NCBI RefSeq assembly: GCF_000821185.2
Contig: NZ_CP050855.1
Location: 744,001-808,000 of the forward strand
Length of the DNA: 64,000 bases
Source of the DNA: Serratia symbiotica
Lineage (GTDB): Bacteria; Pseudomonadota; Gammaproteobacteria; Enterobacterales; Enterobacteriaceae
Reading direction: 5' to 3'
Shown here: one piece after another, positions 23,674-32,663 of the stretch
Numbering within the stretch: position 1 is the first letter of the stretch
How the letters are laid out: each line of letters opens with the position of its first letter
Made by a program: the position numbers and the translations under genes
The notes under the pieces: generated by a model
Seen by the model: the letters and a program-made list of their open reading frames with translations, nothing else
The model's database searches: none
What the model was told of the DNA's origin: nothing

Positions 23674-24786
23674 TTATAAACTTTTAGACAGCATTTTCCG
23701 ATGCGTGTGGATCGACATAATAATGCCGAAGCCCGCCATCAAGACAATCAGTGCTGAACCGCCGTAACTGACCAGAGGCAAAGGTACGCCAACGACAGGC
23801 ACAATACCGCTGACCATACCAATGTTAACAAATACATAAACGAAAAGAATCAGCATCAGACCGCCGACCATCACCCGGCCGAAGGTAGTTTGCGCCTTGG
23901 CAGCGATCATCAGCCCGCGAATGATCACCAACAGGTACAGCGCCAGCAGCACCAGCACCCCGATCAGGCCCAACTCCTCGGCCAATACCGCGAAGATAAA
24001 GTCAGTGTGGCGTTCCGGCAGAAACTCCAACTGTGATTGAGTGCCGTGCAGCCAGCCTTTGCCCACCAGCCCCCCGGAACCAATGGCGATTTTCGACTGA
24101 ATAATATGATAGCCGGCACCGAGCGGATCGCTTTCTGGATCTAGCAGCATCATGACGCGATCACGCTGATAGCCGTGCATCAGGAAGAACCACAGTACCG
24201 GGATAAAGGCCGCCAGCAGCAGGGCGGCGATAGCGATCAGCTTCCAGCTCATGCCGGATAGGAACAGCACGAACAGGCCGGATGCGGCGATCAGGATTGA
24301 GGTGCCCAGATCCGGTTGTGCGGCGACCAGCAGGGCTGGCAAGAAAATCAGCACCAGCGCGATGCCGGTATTCTTCAGCGAAGGCGGGCAGACATCGCGG
24401 TTCATAAAGCGTGCGACCATCAGCGGCACGGCAATTTTAGCGATTTCCGATGGTTGGAAGCGCACGAAACCGAGATCCAGCCAGCGTTGCGCGCCTTTAC
24501 TGATCTGGCCGAAAGCATCTACCAACATCAGCAAAATCACACAGGTAATATATAGATAGGGTGCCCAGCTTTCATAGACTCGCGGCGGGATCTGTGCCAT
24601 TACGCCCAGAACGATAAGCCCGATGACGATTTGAGCAATCTTGCGCTCCATCATGCCAATGTCCTGGCCACTGGCGCTCCACATCACCAACGCGCTGTAA
24701 ATCAGTAGAGCGAGAATGAGCAACAGGAACGTGGGATCGATGTGGATTTTGGCCCAGATCGAGCCTTTTTGTTGGCTTTCAGTCAT
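23674..24786 (-). CDS. rodA: RodA peptidoglycan glycosyltransferase
   Basis: The SEDS-family polymerase of the elongasome, which makes glycan strands from lipid II with PBP2 as transpeptidase. At 370 residues it equals the E. coli length. It has about ten membrane helices and the family signature [13 protein letters not shown] near the end. It is 11 bp downstream of mrdA and translated from the same operon. Confidence 0.96.
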   Translation of the reverse strand: MTESQQKGSIWAKIHIDPTFLLLILALLIYSALVMWSASGQDIGMMERKIAQIVIGLIVLGVMAQIPPRVYESWAPYLYITCVILLMLVDAFGQISKGAQRWLDLGFVRFQPSEIAKIAVPLMVARFMNRDVCPPSLKNTGIALVLIFLPALLVAAQPDLGTSILIAASGLFVLFLSGMSWKLIAIAALLLAAFIPVLWFFLMHGYQRDRVMMLLDPESDPLGAGYHIIQSKIAIGSGGLVGKGWLHGTQSQLEFLPERHTDFIFAVLAEELGLIGVLVLLALYLLVIIRGLMIAAKAQTTFGRVMVGGLMLILFVYVFVNIGMVSGIVPVVGVPLPLVSYGGSALIVLMAGFGIIMSIHTHRKMLSKSL

Positions 24787-24797
24787 GTTCTATCGTC

Positions 24798-26693
24798 CTA
24801 ATCACTTTCTACACCAGGCGGCAGCGGGGCCTCATTGGGTAATTGTGTATTGTTGTCGCCCAGCAGGATATGATCGAGGATCTGACGAGTAATCGTCCCG
24901 ACCGCTGGGCCGGCACCGCCGTTTTCCAAAATGATAGCGACTGACACCGTAGGGTTGTTGTACGGTGCAAAGGCAGTCATCAGCTTATGGTCACGCAGGT
25001 GTTCTGCCAGTTTATGAGCGTTGTAGGTTTCGTAGCCGAATACCTGTGCTGTACCCGATTTCGCCGCCGCAGGGTAAGGCGCATCTGCGAAGTAATGACG
25101 GGCCGTACCGTTCTGACGATTGGCAACACCATACATGCCGTCTTTGGCAATTTCCCAGAAGCCGGAGTGAATATCACCGATCTGCGGGCTATCTTCCTGA
25201 CGGAATGGCACCAGCACACCGTTGACGCGGGTACTTTGTAGCAGATGTGGCGTTTTGACATTGCCATCGTTAATCAGAGTATTGAGCGCCTTGGACATTT
25301 GGATCGGCGTAGCGGTCCAGTAGCCTTGGCCGATGCCGACTGGAATGGTATCACCCTGATACCACGGTTTTTTATAACGTTTGAGCTTCCACTCACGGGT
25401 CGGCATCAAGCCGGAGCGCTCTTCAGACAGGTCGATACCGGTATACTGGCCGTAACCGAACTTGGTTAACCAGGTCGATAACCGATCGATACCCATATCA
25501 TAGGCGACTTGATAGAAGAAGGTATCTGCGGATTCCTCCAGCGCTTTGGTGACGTTCAGGCGGCCGTGACCCCATTTTTTCCAGTCGCGGAAGCGTTTTT
25601 CCGAACCGGGCAACTGCCACCAACCGGGATCGAACACCACGGTATTTTTGGTTATCACCCCGGCACTGAGCGCCGAAACGGCAATGTAGGGTTTCACCGT
25701 TGATGCGGGGGGGTATAGCCCCTGAGTGGCACGATTGATCAGCGGACGGTTTGGATCGTTTAGCAGCCCTTGATAATCTTTGTTGGAAATACCATCGACG
25801 AACAAGTTCGCATCGTAGCTGGGGTTGGAGACCATTGCCAGAATGCTGCCGGTATGCGGATCACTCACCACCACCGCAGCGCGGCTACCCACCAGTAGCT
25901 GCTCGATATAGCGTTGCAGGTTGAGATCTAACGTCAAGTAAACGTCCTGGCCAGCAGAAGGCGGCTGTTCGTGCAGTTGGCGGATCACCTTACCACGGTT
26001 GTTGACTTCAACCTCCTCGTAGCCGGTTTTGCCATGCAACGTGTTTTCATAATAGCGTTCGATGCCCAACTTGCCGATATCGCGGGTAGCGGCGTAATTG
26101 GCCAGTTTACCGTCCTTGTCCAGCCGTTCGATGTCACGATCGTTAATCTTCGATACGTAGCCAATGACATGGGTGAGGGCGGAACCATAAGGGTAGTAGC
26201 GGCGCTGGTAGCCTTTTACTTCCACGCCGGGGAAACGGAACTGATTGACTGCAAAGCGGGCGACCTGTGCTTCATTTAGTGCGGTTTTCACGGGAATTGA
26301 GACAAAGCGGCGCGAGCGCTTACGCTCTTTTTCGAAATTGGTGATGTCATCATCGGTTAAATCGACCACCGGACGCAGTGCCTGCAGCGTGGCCTTCAGA
26401 TTGTTGACCTTTTCCGGCATGAGCTGTAACTGATAAATGGTGCGGTTGAGCGCTAGTGGGGTGCCGTTACGATCATAGATGATGCCACGGCTGGGGGCGA
26501 GGGGCACCAACTTGATGCGGTTTTCATTAGAGCGGGTACGGTAATCCTCAAAGCGCACAATTTGCAGATGATACAGGTTGGTGATCAGGATGCCGCTCAG
26601 CACCAGGATGACCAAAAACGCCACCAAAGCGCGGCGTACAAACAGGGCAGATTCAGCTGTATAGTCGCGAAAAGGGTTACGTTCTATTTTCAT
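24798..26693 (-). CDS. mrdA: Penicillin-binding protein 2
   Basis: The elongation-specific transpeptidase. A single membrane anchor lies at ~20-42, then the pedestal domain (SRGIIYDRNG), then the transpeptidase with active serine in STVKPY, SAD-type motif (ESADTFF) and KSGTAQ. I chose the ATG at 26693 (631 residues, MKIERNPFRDYTAESA); a GTG five codons upstream is possible. It is intact, so the RodA-PBP2 pair should still work despite rlpA loss next door. Confidence 0.95.
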   Translation of the reverse strand: MKIERNPFRDYTAESALFVRRALVAFLVILVLSGILITNLYHLQIVRFEDYRTRSNENRIKLVPLAPSRGIIYDRNGTPLALNRTIYQLQLMPEKVNNLKATLQALRPVVDLTDDDITNFEKERKRSRRFVSIPVKTALNEAQVARFAVNQFRFPGVEVKGYQRRYYPYGSALTHVIGYVSKINDRDIERLDKDGKLANYAATRDIGKLGIERYYENTLHGKTGYEEVEVNNRGKVIRQLHEQPPSAGQDVYLTLDLNLQRYIEQLLVGSRAAVVVSDPHTGSILAMVSNPSYDANLFVDGISNKDYQGLLNDPNRPLINRATQGLYPPASTVKPYIAVSALSAGVITKNTVVFDPGWWQLPGSEKRFRDWKKWGHGRLNVTKALEESADTFFYQVAYDMGIDRLSTWLTKFGYGQYTGIDLSEERSGLMPTREWKLKRYKKPWYQGDTIPVGIGQGYWTATPIQMSKALNTLINDGNVKTPHLLQSTRVNGVLVPFRQEDSPQIGDIHSGFWEIAKDGMYGVANRQNGTARHYFADAPYPAAAKSGTAQVFGYETYNAHKLAEHLRDHKLMTAFAPYNNPTVSVAIILENGGAGPAVGTITRQILDHILLGDNNTQLPNEAPLPPGVESD

Positions 26694-26728
26694 CCCGCTG
26701 CTTTTCACTCTGTCACGATTATCACCGA

Positions 26729-27199
26729 TTATTCCCGGTGATAAGGATGATTTGTTGTAATACTCCAGGCACGGTAGAGGCTTTCAGCCACCAGAACGCG
26801 CACTAAAGGATGCGGTAATGTCAACGGCGAGAGCGACCAGCTCTGTTCTGCTGCGGCTTTACACGCCGGAGCCAGCCCTTCTGGGCCGCCAATCAGTAGA
26901 CTGACGTTACGGCCATCTTGCTTCCAGCGCTCAAGCTGCTGCGCCAGTTGCGGCGTTTCCCATGCTGTGCCGGGGATATCCAGCGTGACAATGCGATTGC
27001 CTTTACCCACTGCCGCCAGCATCTGTTCGCCTTCTTTTTCCAGAATACGTTTGATGTCAGCGTTCTTGCCGCGCTTGCCGGCCGGGATTTCACTCAGCTC
27101 GAATGGCATATCCTTGGGAAAGCGATGCAGATAATCGATAAAGCCGGTTTGCACCCAGTCTGGCATTTTGGTGCCGACTGCCACCAGTTGCAGTTTCAC
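26729..27199 (-). CDS. rlmH: 23S rRNA (pseudouridine1915-N3)-methyltransferase RlmH
   Basis: A SPOUT-fold methyltransferase that modifies helix 69 of 23S rRNA in the assembled ribosome. It is 156 residues. The SAM-binding knot motif LLIGGPEGL is at about 100-108 and the C-terminal ESLYRAWSI...NHPYHR is conserved. It lies 3 bp after rsfS. Confidence 0.96.
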   Translation of the reverse strand: MKLQLVAVGTKMPDWVQTGFIDYLHRFPKDMPFELSEIPAGKRGKNADIKRILEKEGEQMLAAVGKGNRIVTLDIPGTAWETPQLAQQLERWKQDGRNVSLLIGGPEGLAPACKAAAEQSWSLSPLTLPHPLVRVLVAESLYRAWSITTNHPYHRE

Positions 27200-27202
27200 C
27201 GC

Positions 27203-27520
27203 TTAGCTCCAGAGTTTTTCCAACTCGTACAGGTGGCGGCTCTCTTCCTGCATCACATGCACAATCACCTCACCCAGATCGACCACCACCCAGTCGGAAG
27301 CTTCCTGGCCTTTCATACCATGCAGTGCTATACCAGCAGCGCGGGATTGTTGCACCAGGTGGTCGGCGATTGACATCACGTGATGGGTGGAGGTGCCGGT
27401 GCAGATGATCATGCAGTCGGTGATGCTGGATTTGCCCTGTACATTTAGAACAACAATGTCTTGGCCTTTCAGGTCATCGATTTTATCGATGACGAAATCT
27501 TGGAGCGCTTTACCTTGCAA
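27203..27520 (-). CDS. rsfS: Ribosome silencing factor RsfS
   Basis: A 105-residue Iojap-family protein that binds ribosomal protein L14 and blocks subunit joining when nutrients run low. Motifs: [22 protein letters not shown], and the closing segment [15 protein letters not shown]. It is the first gene of the rsfS-rlmH-mrdA-rodA run here. The prophage integrase begins 77 bp upstream, so the original promoter or upstream gene has been displaced. Confidence 0.96.
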   Translation of the reverse strand: MQGKALQDFVIDKIDDLKGQDIVVLNVQGKSSITDCMIICTGTSTHHVMSIADHLVQQSRAAGIALHGMKGQEASDWVVVDLGEVIVHVMQEESRHLYELEKLWS

Positions 27521-27597
27521 AGGTTCCCCTTATTTTTTATCTTATAAATCAATATCTTAAAACAAAAAGGTCACTATTAATCAAAATTCGGTCATAA

Positions 27598-28668
27598 TCA
27601 TACGGCTATTTCTATCCATTCGCTACCTCTTGAGTCCTGATATTTTTCCGTCATTGCTGCCGATTTGTGTCCAAGCAGTTTCTGTGCAAAGTCTCCAGAG
27701 ATTGTATCGGTGTATAGTCTGGCTGAAAGGCTTCGTATTTCATGAAACGATGGGGGACTTCCGCTCCAGCTTAACAGTGTTAGTTCTCTTGACTTTGCAA
27801 ACCACTTTGAAATGGTCTTTTCACCTAGCATCTCCTGCTTGCGTGATGCTAGGATTGTTTCAGATCCAGCGTTTATTTTTTGACATATTTCAATGACAGT
27901 GTTAAGTGTCATGTCAACCGCTGGTAACCCGATTGATAAAGGTATAGACAGTTTAACCCCTGTCTTTTGTTGCTCAACGTAAAGCTTATCATCCTTTATA
28001 TCAGACCATTTCATTTTTCTTATGTCGCCAAGACGCTGCCCAGTTAGTAGGGCAATATCCATACTTAGACCTATCCAACTAGGCAAGGTAGTCGCTGCTT
28101 GCCTTATCAATAGAAAGTTTTCCAACGAAAGCCTCTCACGTTTAACCTCTACACGAGGGTTACGCGTTGCCTCTACTGGGTTTAATTGAATCATTCCCTC
28201 TGCTATTGCTTCGCGGAAAATATCTAATAATGTAGACCTCATAAGTTTAGCACTTGCTGCTTTACCTTGATCTGTATAGCTATTCAATAATTTAGCGATA
28301 TCCTTTGTGGTAATTTCTTGCAGATTAGTGCCAACGAAATACTCCTTTAGTAAATTTATTCTTCCTGAATAATCACGCAGCGTCTTTTCTCTTAAACCAC
28401 GTTTATTAATGATTTCGTGATATCTATCTAACCATGTCAACATGGAAGTAGCATTATTGCCAATCAGCCTGTCAATAAGCCTAGATTGGCTGTAGCTTTC
28501 AACCAGTGTTATGTTAGCCTCAATCGCTTGGTTTACTGCTTCTTTTTTATTAGTTCCCAGACCGAACTCTTTACCATTTCTAGGATCGCGGTAGCAATAA
28601 TAGCCATTATTCCTTACGTACAAGTTAGGGGGTAAGTCGCGCCGTGAGTGTGTTCTTTTTCTTGCCAT
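27598..28668 (-). CDS. int: Lambda-type tyrosine integrase
   Basis: From the ATG at 28668 the protein is 356 residues, the length of lambda Int. The arm-binding domain (RRDLPPNLYVRNNGYYCYR) is very close to lambda's. The catalytic domain has R in TGQRLGDI, the HxxR box HEIRSL, and H/Y in LLGHKSAAMTEKYQ. It integrates and, with Xis, excises the prophage. It overlaps xis by 44 bp, as in lambda. Confidence 0.96.
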   Translation of the reverse strand: MARKRTHSRRDLPPNLYVRNNGYYCYRDPRNGKEFGLGTNKKEAVNQAIEANITLVESYSQSRLIDRLIGNNATSMLTWLDRYHEIINKRGLREKTLRDYSGRINLLKEYFVGTNLQEITTKDIAKLLNSYTDQGKAASAKLMRSTLLDIFREAIAEGMIQLNPVEATRNPRVEVKRERLSLENFLLIRQAATTLPSWIGLSMDIALLTGQRLGDIRKMKWSDIKDDKLYVEQQKTGVKLSIPLSIGLPAVDMTLNTVIEICQKINAGSETILASRKQEMLGEKTISKWFAKSRELTLLSWSGSPPSFHEIRSLSARLYTDTISGDFAQKLLGHKSAAMTEKYQDSRGSEWIEIAV

Positions 28669-28882
28669 ATTTCTTCCCATTGAAAATGCGATCCTGCATC
28701 CTTTTTCTTGCTAATTCTTCAGGTGATGAATTTACTAATATGGCTGTATCTAGTATTAGATATTCTCTTCCAAAGAGCTTAGGCTGTGGTTCAATCTTGC
28801 CTGCCCTGATCCATCGCCTAATTGTTTCCTCGCTCTTACGTCTTGGTAACGTATTAATGAATTCTGGAATAGTTAGAAGCAT
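28625..28882 (-). CDS. xis: Excisionase
   Basis: An 85-residue winged-helix recombination directionality factor: LTIPEFINTLPRRKSEETIRRWIRAGKI is a MerR-like HTH as in lambda Xis, and a basic tail follows. Its coding end overlaps int. It would bend attR DNA to favour excision. About 140 bp upstream (28883-29024) hold no gene. Confidence 0.85.
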   Translation of the reverse strand: MLLTIPEFINTLPRRKSEETIRRWIRAGKIEPQPKLFGREYLILDTAILVNSSPEELARKRMQDRIFNGKKYGKKKNTLTARLTP

Positions 28883-29024
28883 ATTTTCCTCCGTATAGAA
28901 TAAGCCAACTTTACCAGGCTAGGAGATTGATAAAAGCACTCGTTTTTATAAAAAAACACGCAATTACCCCTACAGCCAGTAGCCATCCTGATAAGTTGCG
29001 TGTTGATTTAGGGGGAGGGGTTAT

Positions 29025-29108
29025 TTAGGGATGGGTGATGCAGTCCACATGTGCATTTATAAAGGCTTTTGCCGCTTCCGCGTTGAGGGCGTTGCCGTAG
29101 GCGCTCAT
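29025..29108 (-). CDS. Very small phage ORF (27 aa)
   Basis: MSAYGNALNAEAAKAFINAHVDCITHP. The ATG overlaps the stop of the preceding gene (ATGA), a typical coupling in this operon. The function is unknown, and it could be chance. Confidence 0.4.
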   Translation of the reverse strand: MSAYGNALNAEAAKAFINAHVDCITHP

Positions 29109-29518
29109 TTGCAACCCTTCAACTTAGGGGCTGCTGCGAGCATGGCAGCGTAGATAGTGTCGTGATGCACAAAAATGTAATCATCATCGTCAAACGTGAC
29201 GTCGATAGAGTTCATGGCAGCCGCTATCATTTCCGTTGTCGGGATAAGTGGCACTACTACGCAACCCTCCGGAATTTCCGGATAGTTGCTTGCATCGTGG
29301 CGATTTGCGACCACATCCACAGCGTCCCTAAAACCAAACCAGTTACTCCATTCTGGTCGCTCGCCTGTAGCGGCTTCAAACATGTCAGACAGTGCATCCT
29401 CTGCGTGGTCACGTTCCTCAATCAATTTTATCTCGCTCGCTTCTAGCTCGGCGATACGTGATAGTAGTGTTGAGACGTACTCTTGCGGGTAAAGCGGGAT
29501 TGTTGGATTATTGTCCAT
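29105..29518 (-). CDS. Phage protein with Ea22-like C-terminus
   Basis: 137 residues from the ATG at 29518. A coiled-coil-like N-terminal half (SRIAELEASEIKLIEERD) is followed by GCVVVPLIPTTEMI and a closing DTIYAAMLAAAPK. The latter pattern is seen in variable lambdoid accessory proteins of the Ea22/DUF551 kind. Role unknown. Its start overlaps the gene before. Confidence 0.6.
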   Translation of the reverse strand: MDNNPTIPLYPQEYVSTLLSRIAELEASEIKLIEERDHAEDALSDMFEAATGERPEWSNWFGFRDAVDVVANRHDASNYPEIPEGCVVVPLIPTTEMIAAAMNSIDVTFDDDDYIFVHHDTIYAAMLAAAPKLKGCK

Positions 29519-29720
29519 CGCTATTGCTCCAGTCGTTATCCCATACTGCATAGGCGTGGTCTTCGTCGACTTCTACAGCGCCAGTACTACCACATTGGGG
29601 GCAAGTGATTTTGTCTCCATCGTATAACCAGGGATCACTACCGTCCTCTGTCTCTACCTTGAGTATGTCGTTGTCACATAGTGGACATATGCCAACCCAT
29701 GAAATATTCAGATTCTTCAT
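29508..29720 (-). CDS. Small zinc-ribbon phage protein
   Basis: 70 residues with two CxxC knuckles, CPLC (12-15) and CPQCG (~40-44), and an acidic tail ending in AVWDND. It looks like a zinc ribbon of the Lar/Com type. It overlaps both neighbours by a few bases. Confidence 0.65.
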   Translation of the reverse strand: MKNLNISWVGICPLCDNDILKVETEDGSDPWLYDGDKITCPQCGSTGAVEVDEDHAYAVWDNDWSNSDGQ

Positions 29721-29911
29721 TGGACTACCGCCATTTTTCCATATTTAACGGTTTCACCAGCATTCAGACCGGCATCAATCAAAAATGACAATGCAATAAA
29801 AATGTCATCTTTATTTTTGCAGTGGCACGAATTAACAAAGTTTTCGATGGCGCTGTGTGCCAATGCTTTTATTTCTTTCTCACTTAAATGTGGCTGGTTA
29901 TGCTTCTTCAT
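29717..29911 (-). CDS. Small phage protein of unknown function
   Basis: 64 residues from the ATG at 29911 (MKKHNQPHLSEKEIKALAH). Predicted helical with no recognised domain. The tail overlaps the zinc-ribbon gene by four bases, which supports translation in this operon. Confidence 0.6.
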   Translation of the reverse strand: MKKHNQPHLSEKEIKALAHSAIENFVNSCHCKNKDDIFIALSFLIDAGLNAGETVKYGKMAVVQ

Positions 29912-29915
29912 GATG

Positions 29916-30107
29916 TTACTTCCTTCCCCTATCACAATTCCAAAAGGACTTAACTTCTTCCTCGCTATTCCCCGTAAAAGTAATATTTCCCCTTATTAAA
30001 TCGCAGTAGTGATTGAGCGTGTATGAATGTATTCCAGCGTTGCACCTATTCGGGCTAACATATGTCTCGCCGGATTTACAAAATGGGCAGGGATTTAATT
30101 CAATCAT
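29916..30107 (-). CDS. Lar-like restriction alleviation protein
   Basis: 63 residues with CPFCKSG at 7-13, a second partial cysteine group, and the closing EEVKSFWN. This is the layout of the Lar family, which modulates host type I restriction in Rac-type prophages. The second CxxC is not perfect, so the identification is by pattern only. Confidence 0.65.
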   Translation of the reverse strand: MIELNPCPFCKSGETYVSPNRCNAGIHSYTLNHYCDLIRGNITFTGNSEEEVKSFWNCDRGRK

Positions 30108-30117
30108 CTTGTTATCC

Positions 30118-30981
30118 TCATTTACCGAGCTTTTCGGTCAGTTCGGCCACACATTCCCGCGCCGCCTGCTTATAGTCGTCTGCGGCCTTGCCGGTATACT
30201 TGACGTCTACAGCCCGCTCAAAAGCATCAAGGGTGTCGAAAAAGCACCCGGCAGCGATGCGGATCTCTTTGCCTGTCCATGCTGCAAAGATGGTGCGGCC
30301 TGAGCGGCCACACCCTTTGCGATATGCGATGTTGCTTATACGCTCTGGGTCGAGATAGAGCGACCGGCAGGTAAACTTTTCCGGTAGTGTGGTGATGCGG
30401 GTGCCGCGCAGGTCGAGCCAGCCACCGACGCTCAGATTGTCCGGCAGCACAGTGATACCGGTGCCGCCCAGGTAGAGGTCGCCGCCCACAGTTAGTCCTT
30501 CCGGTAGCGCGGTGATGCGGGTAACGTGCAGGTTGAGGTCGCCGCCTACAGTCAGACCATCCGGCAGGGCGGTGATGCGGGTGCCGCTCGGGTCGAGCCA
30601 GCCGCCCACAGTTAGTCCATCCGGTAGCGTGGTGATGGGGGTGCCGCTTAGGTCGAGCCAGCCACCGACGCTCAGATTGTCCGGCAGCACGGTGATGCGG
30701 GTGTAGCTCAGGTTGAGCCAGCCACCGACGCTCAGATTGTCCGGCAGCACGGTGATGGGGGTGTCGCGCAGGTCGAGCCAGCCACCGACGCTCAGATTGT
30801 CCGGTAGTGTAGTGATACCGGTGTCGCTCAGGTCGAGCCAGCCGCCCACAGTCAGGCCATCCGGCAGTGCGGGGATGGGGGTGCCGCGCAGGTGGAGGTA
30901 GCCGCCCACAGTGATATGCCCGTTGTCTGATACGGTATGCTGGATGCCTTTCTCAGTAAGGTGACTAATCAAATCAAACAT
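30118..30981 (-). CDS. Leucine-rich-repeat-like phage protein with nine 20-residue repeats
   Basis: 287 residues. After a short N-terminal segment, residues ~27-206 are nine tandem copies of a 20-residue unit, consensus GGWLDLxxTxITxLPDxLxV. The unit resembles bacterial LRRs such as those of YopM-type proteins (xLPxxL). The C-terminal ~80 residues (GRTIFAAWTGKEIRIAAGC...AFERAVDVKY) form a separate domain. There is no signal peptide or membrane segment, so it should be cytosolic. The DNA repeats are 60 bp and nearly identical, which allows copy number to change in frame. Function unknown. Confidence 0.8.
   Translation of the reverse strand: MFDLISHLTEKGIQHTVSDNGHITVGGYLHLRGTPIPALPDGLTVGGWLDLSDTGITTLPDNLSVGGWLDLRDTPITVLPDNLSVGGWLNLSYTRITVLPDNLSVGGWLDLSGTPITTLPDGLTVGGWLDPSGTRITALPDGLTVGGDLNLHVTRITALPEGLTVGGDLYLGGTGITVLPDNLSVGGWLDLRGTRITTLPEKFTCRSLYLDPERISNIAYRKGCGRSGRTIFAAWTGKEIRIAAGCFFDTLDAFERAVDVKYTGKAADDYKQAARECVAELTEKLGK
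30118..30981 (-). repeat. Tandem 60-bp coding repeats (about nine units at ~30365-30905)
   Basis: Units differ at few positions, for example in choosing between two alternate endings (NLSV from CCACCGACGCTCAGATTG, and GLTV from CCGCCCACAGT on the plus strand). This mosaic suggests unit exchange by recombination or slippage. Confidence 0.8.
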
Positions 30982-30992
30982 TTTTATTATCC

Positions 30993-31262
30993 TTACTCGC
31001 CTTTAAGCTTGCGATACTCTATTTCTGTGTTTATACCAATAGGCCAAACGCCTTCTTTCTCCTCAATGAGAGAGCGCACAAGATGTGCGGCATGGATGAT
31101 AAAGGGTCTGATTAGTCCCAAATCGTGGATGCGATCATCTGACGTCATCTTTTCTCCAGACATTGCCTTTGATATATGAGCGCTAACCAATCCCTCTAAA
31201 AGCTGACGAATTTCAATTTCGTCAAAGCCACCGGGATATTTTGCTTTTGATTCATCAGACAT
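30993..31262 (-). CDS. Phage protein of unknown function
   Basis: 89 residues from the ATG at 31262 behind GAGGAGAAAAAC. The ribosome site lies in the end of the YadA-like gene upstream. Mostly helical, with no recognised domain. Confidence 0.6.
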   Translation of the reverse strand: MSDESKAKYPGGFDEIEIRQLLEGLVSAHISKAMSGEKMTSDDRIHDLGLIRPFIIHAAHLVRSLIEEKEGVWPIGINTEIEYRKLKGE

Positions 31263-31273
31263 GTTTTTCTCCT

Positions 31274-32245
31274 CTACCATCCACCGCCGACACCCACTGC
31301 CAGAGCGGCGTTGTGTGATGAGTCCAAAGACACATTGAGGCGGATAGTCGTGTTGGGTGAAGTTTTGTACTGGATACCCCCTGCAAGGGCATTAGCGGAC
31401 TGGTAATTTCCTACCGCGACGCCGTAGGAAAAGCGGTTGCTGGCCACATAGGGGATCGAGGCTATCGCCGCTACACCCGCAATCCCGGCGTGCAGGCGCT
31501 TCTCCGCCCGCTCGATACGCGTGTTTAGCTGGCTGAACTTGTTGTCGGTGTAATTTAAGGACTCACTGACGCGCGTATCGGTGTAGGTCTGCGATTGGCG
31601 CAGCGTGTCAGCGGTGTCGATGTTCAGGGTATCGACCCGCCAGTTGGTATAGTCGTTTGCTGATTTCAGCGTCGCGGCGTCCCCGTCTCTCCTTGCCACT
31701 GTTTCATCCGTCAGCGCTACATGCTCTTGCGCTATCTGGCTATCAGTGCGGGCATTGGCGGCACGTAGTGTAGATGCGTTTAATGCTTTGGCTTGCCCTA
31801 GATTGACAGCATCAGTTTTTGATATCCCTTCCTTGACGCCGCTGATGTATCGTTGACCGATATTGACTTCATCTGAGTTAGAGGTGACAGAGCCAGATCC
31901 CAATGCGATACCGCCATGATCTGCGGTAGCCCCATATCCCAGCGCCAGCCCGCCATGTTCAGCCGTAGCCCTGGTGCCAACGGCAACGGAACCTTGCCCC
32001 TGTGGGCCAGCATAGCGTGCTATGGACTCTGTACCTATGGCGACGCCGAAGTTGGCTTTTTCAGTCGTGGCACCCTGTCCGATGGAGACTGCGTAGTAAC
32101 CTCCTTTTGCGTCATTCCCAACAGTGACACTCTGCTCATCAGCCGCCACGTTCTCACCAAGAGTGACGGCACTGGAATAGGCAGACGTCGTCATGACAGC
32201 ACAGACAAATCCCGCTAAGATAGTTAGCGTTGTTTTCAAATTCAT
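31274..32245 (-). CDS. YadA-like trimeric autotransporter adhesin carried by the prophage
   Basis: 323 residues. Signal peptide 1-~26 (KTTLTILAGFVCAVMTTSA). Head: YadA-type motifs (VSIGQGAT, VAIGTESIA, VAVGTRAT, LALGYGAT, IALGSGSV) over ~45-120. Neck: KTDAVNLGQAKAL at ~143-155. Coiled-coil stalk with several 'YTD..' turns to ~235. C-terminal trimeric beta-barrel anchor from about LHAGIAGVAAIASIPY to the final GVGGGW. All parts for an exported surface fibre are present, and AGGAAAT lies upstream of the ATG. It is short compared with pathogen adhesins. It sits in the leftward early operon, where lysogenic conversion genes are found, but whether it is expressed in the lysogen is unknown. Confidence 0.88.
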   Translation of the reverse strand: MNLKTTLTILAGFVCAVMTTSAYSSAVTLGENVAADEQSVTVGNDAKGGYYAVSIGQGATTEKANFGVAIGTESIARYAGPQGQGSVAVGTRATAEHGGLALGYGATADHGGIALGSGSVTSNSDEVNIGQRYISGVKEGISKTDAVNLGQAKALNASTLRAANARTDSQIAQEHVALTDETVARRDGDAATLKSANDYTNWRVDTLNIDTADTLRQSQTYTDTRVSESLNYTDNKFSQLNTRIERAEKRLHAGIAGVAAIASIPYVASNRFSYGVAVGNYQSANALAGGIQYKTSPNTTIRLNVSLDSSHNAALAVGVGGGW

Positions 32246-32305
32246 TGATATATTTCCTGTATGGATTTGGTTTTGAAAATGACAGGCGTGAGGTGGTGCA
32301 ACACT

Positions 32306-32587
32306 TCACGCCACTTTATTTCTCAGTCTCAAACGCTTGGTGTTAATTGCCGGAATGGAGCGCCCGGTTTTTTCTGCAATCTCCTCATTGCTAAATTTTC
32401 CCGATGTTATTAGCGATATTTCCTCATCATTCCAATGGGGTGGATTTATCCTGACGCCTATATATCTCGCTTTTAGGCATACGGCCCTAGGTGACCGCTC
32501 AAGTTTTTCGGCAATAATATGGACGGGCATAGTGCCAGCCACTTCGCGCAAGAATTGGATCTCGTAGGGTTTCCACATATTAGGCAT
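32306..32587 (-). CDS. Small HTH/SANT-like phage protein
   Basis: 93 residues from an ATG at 32587. Two similar halves, each a tryptophan-led helical unit (WKPYEIQFLREVAGTMPVH and HWNDEEISLITSGKFSNEE), recall Myb/SANT-like DNA-binding repeats of phage endonuclease-associated proteins. Role unknown; perhaps a regulator. Confidence 0.6.
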   Translation of the reverse strand: MPNMWKPYEIQFLREVAGTMPVHIIAEKLERSPRAVCLKARYIGVRINPPHWNDEEISLITSGKFSNEEIAEKTGRSIPAINTKRLRLRNKVA

Positions 32588-32663
32588 TTTCCCGATTAAA
32601 TTAGTCAGATATGTCAACAAAAAGACAAGGATTGTTCTATTGTCTTCTGTAAAATAATCACTG

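Noticed and set aside
30365..30905. Regular repeats that could suggest a CRISPR array
   Set aside because: The units are contiguous 60-bp coding repeats without spacers, in frame with one protein.
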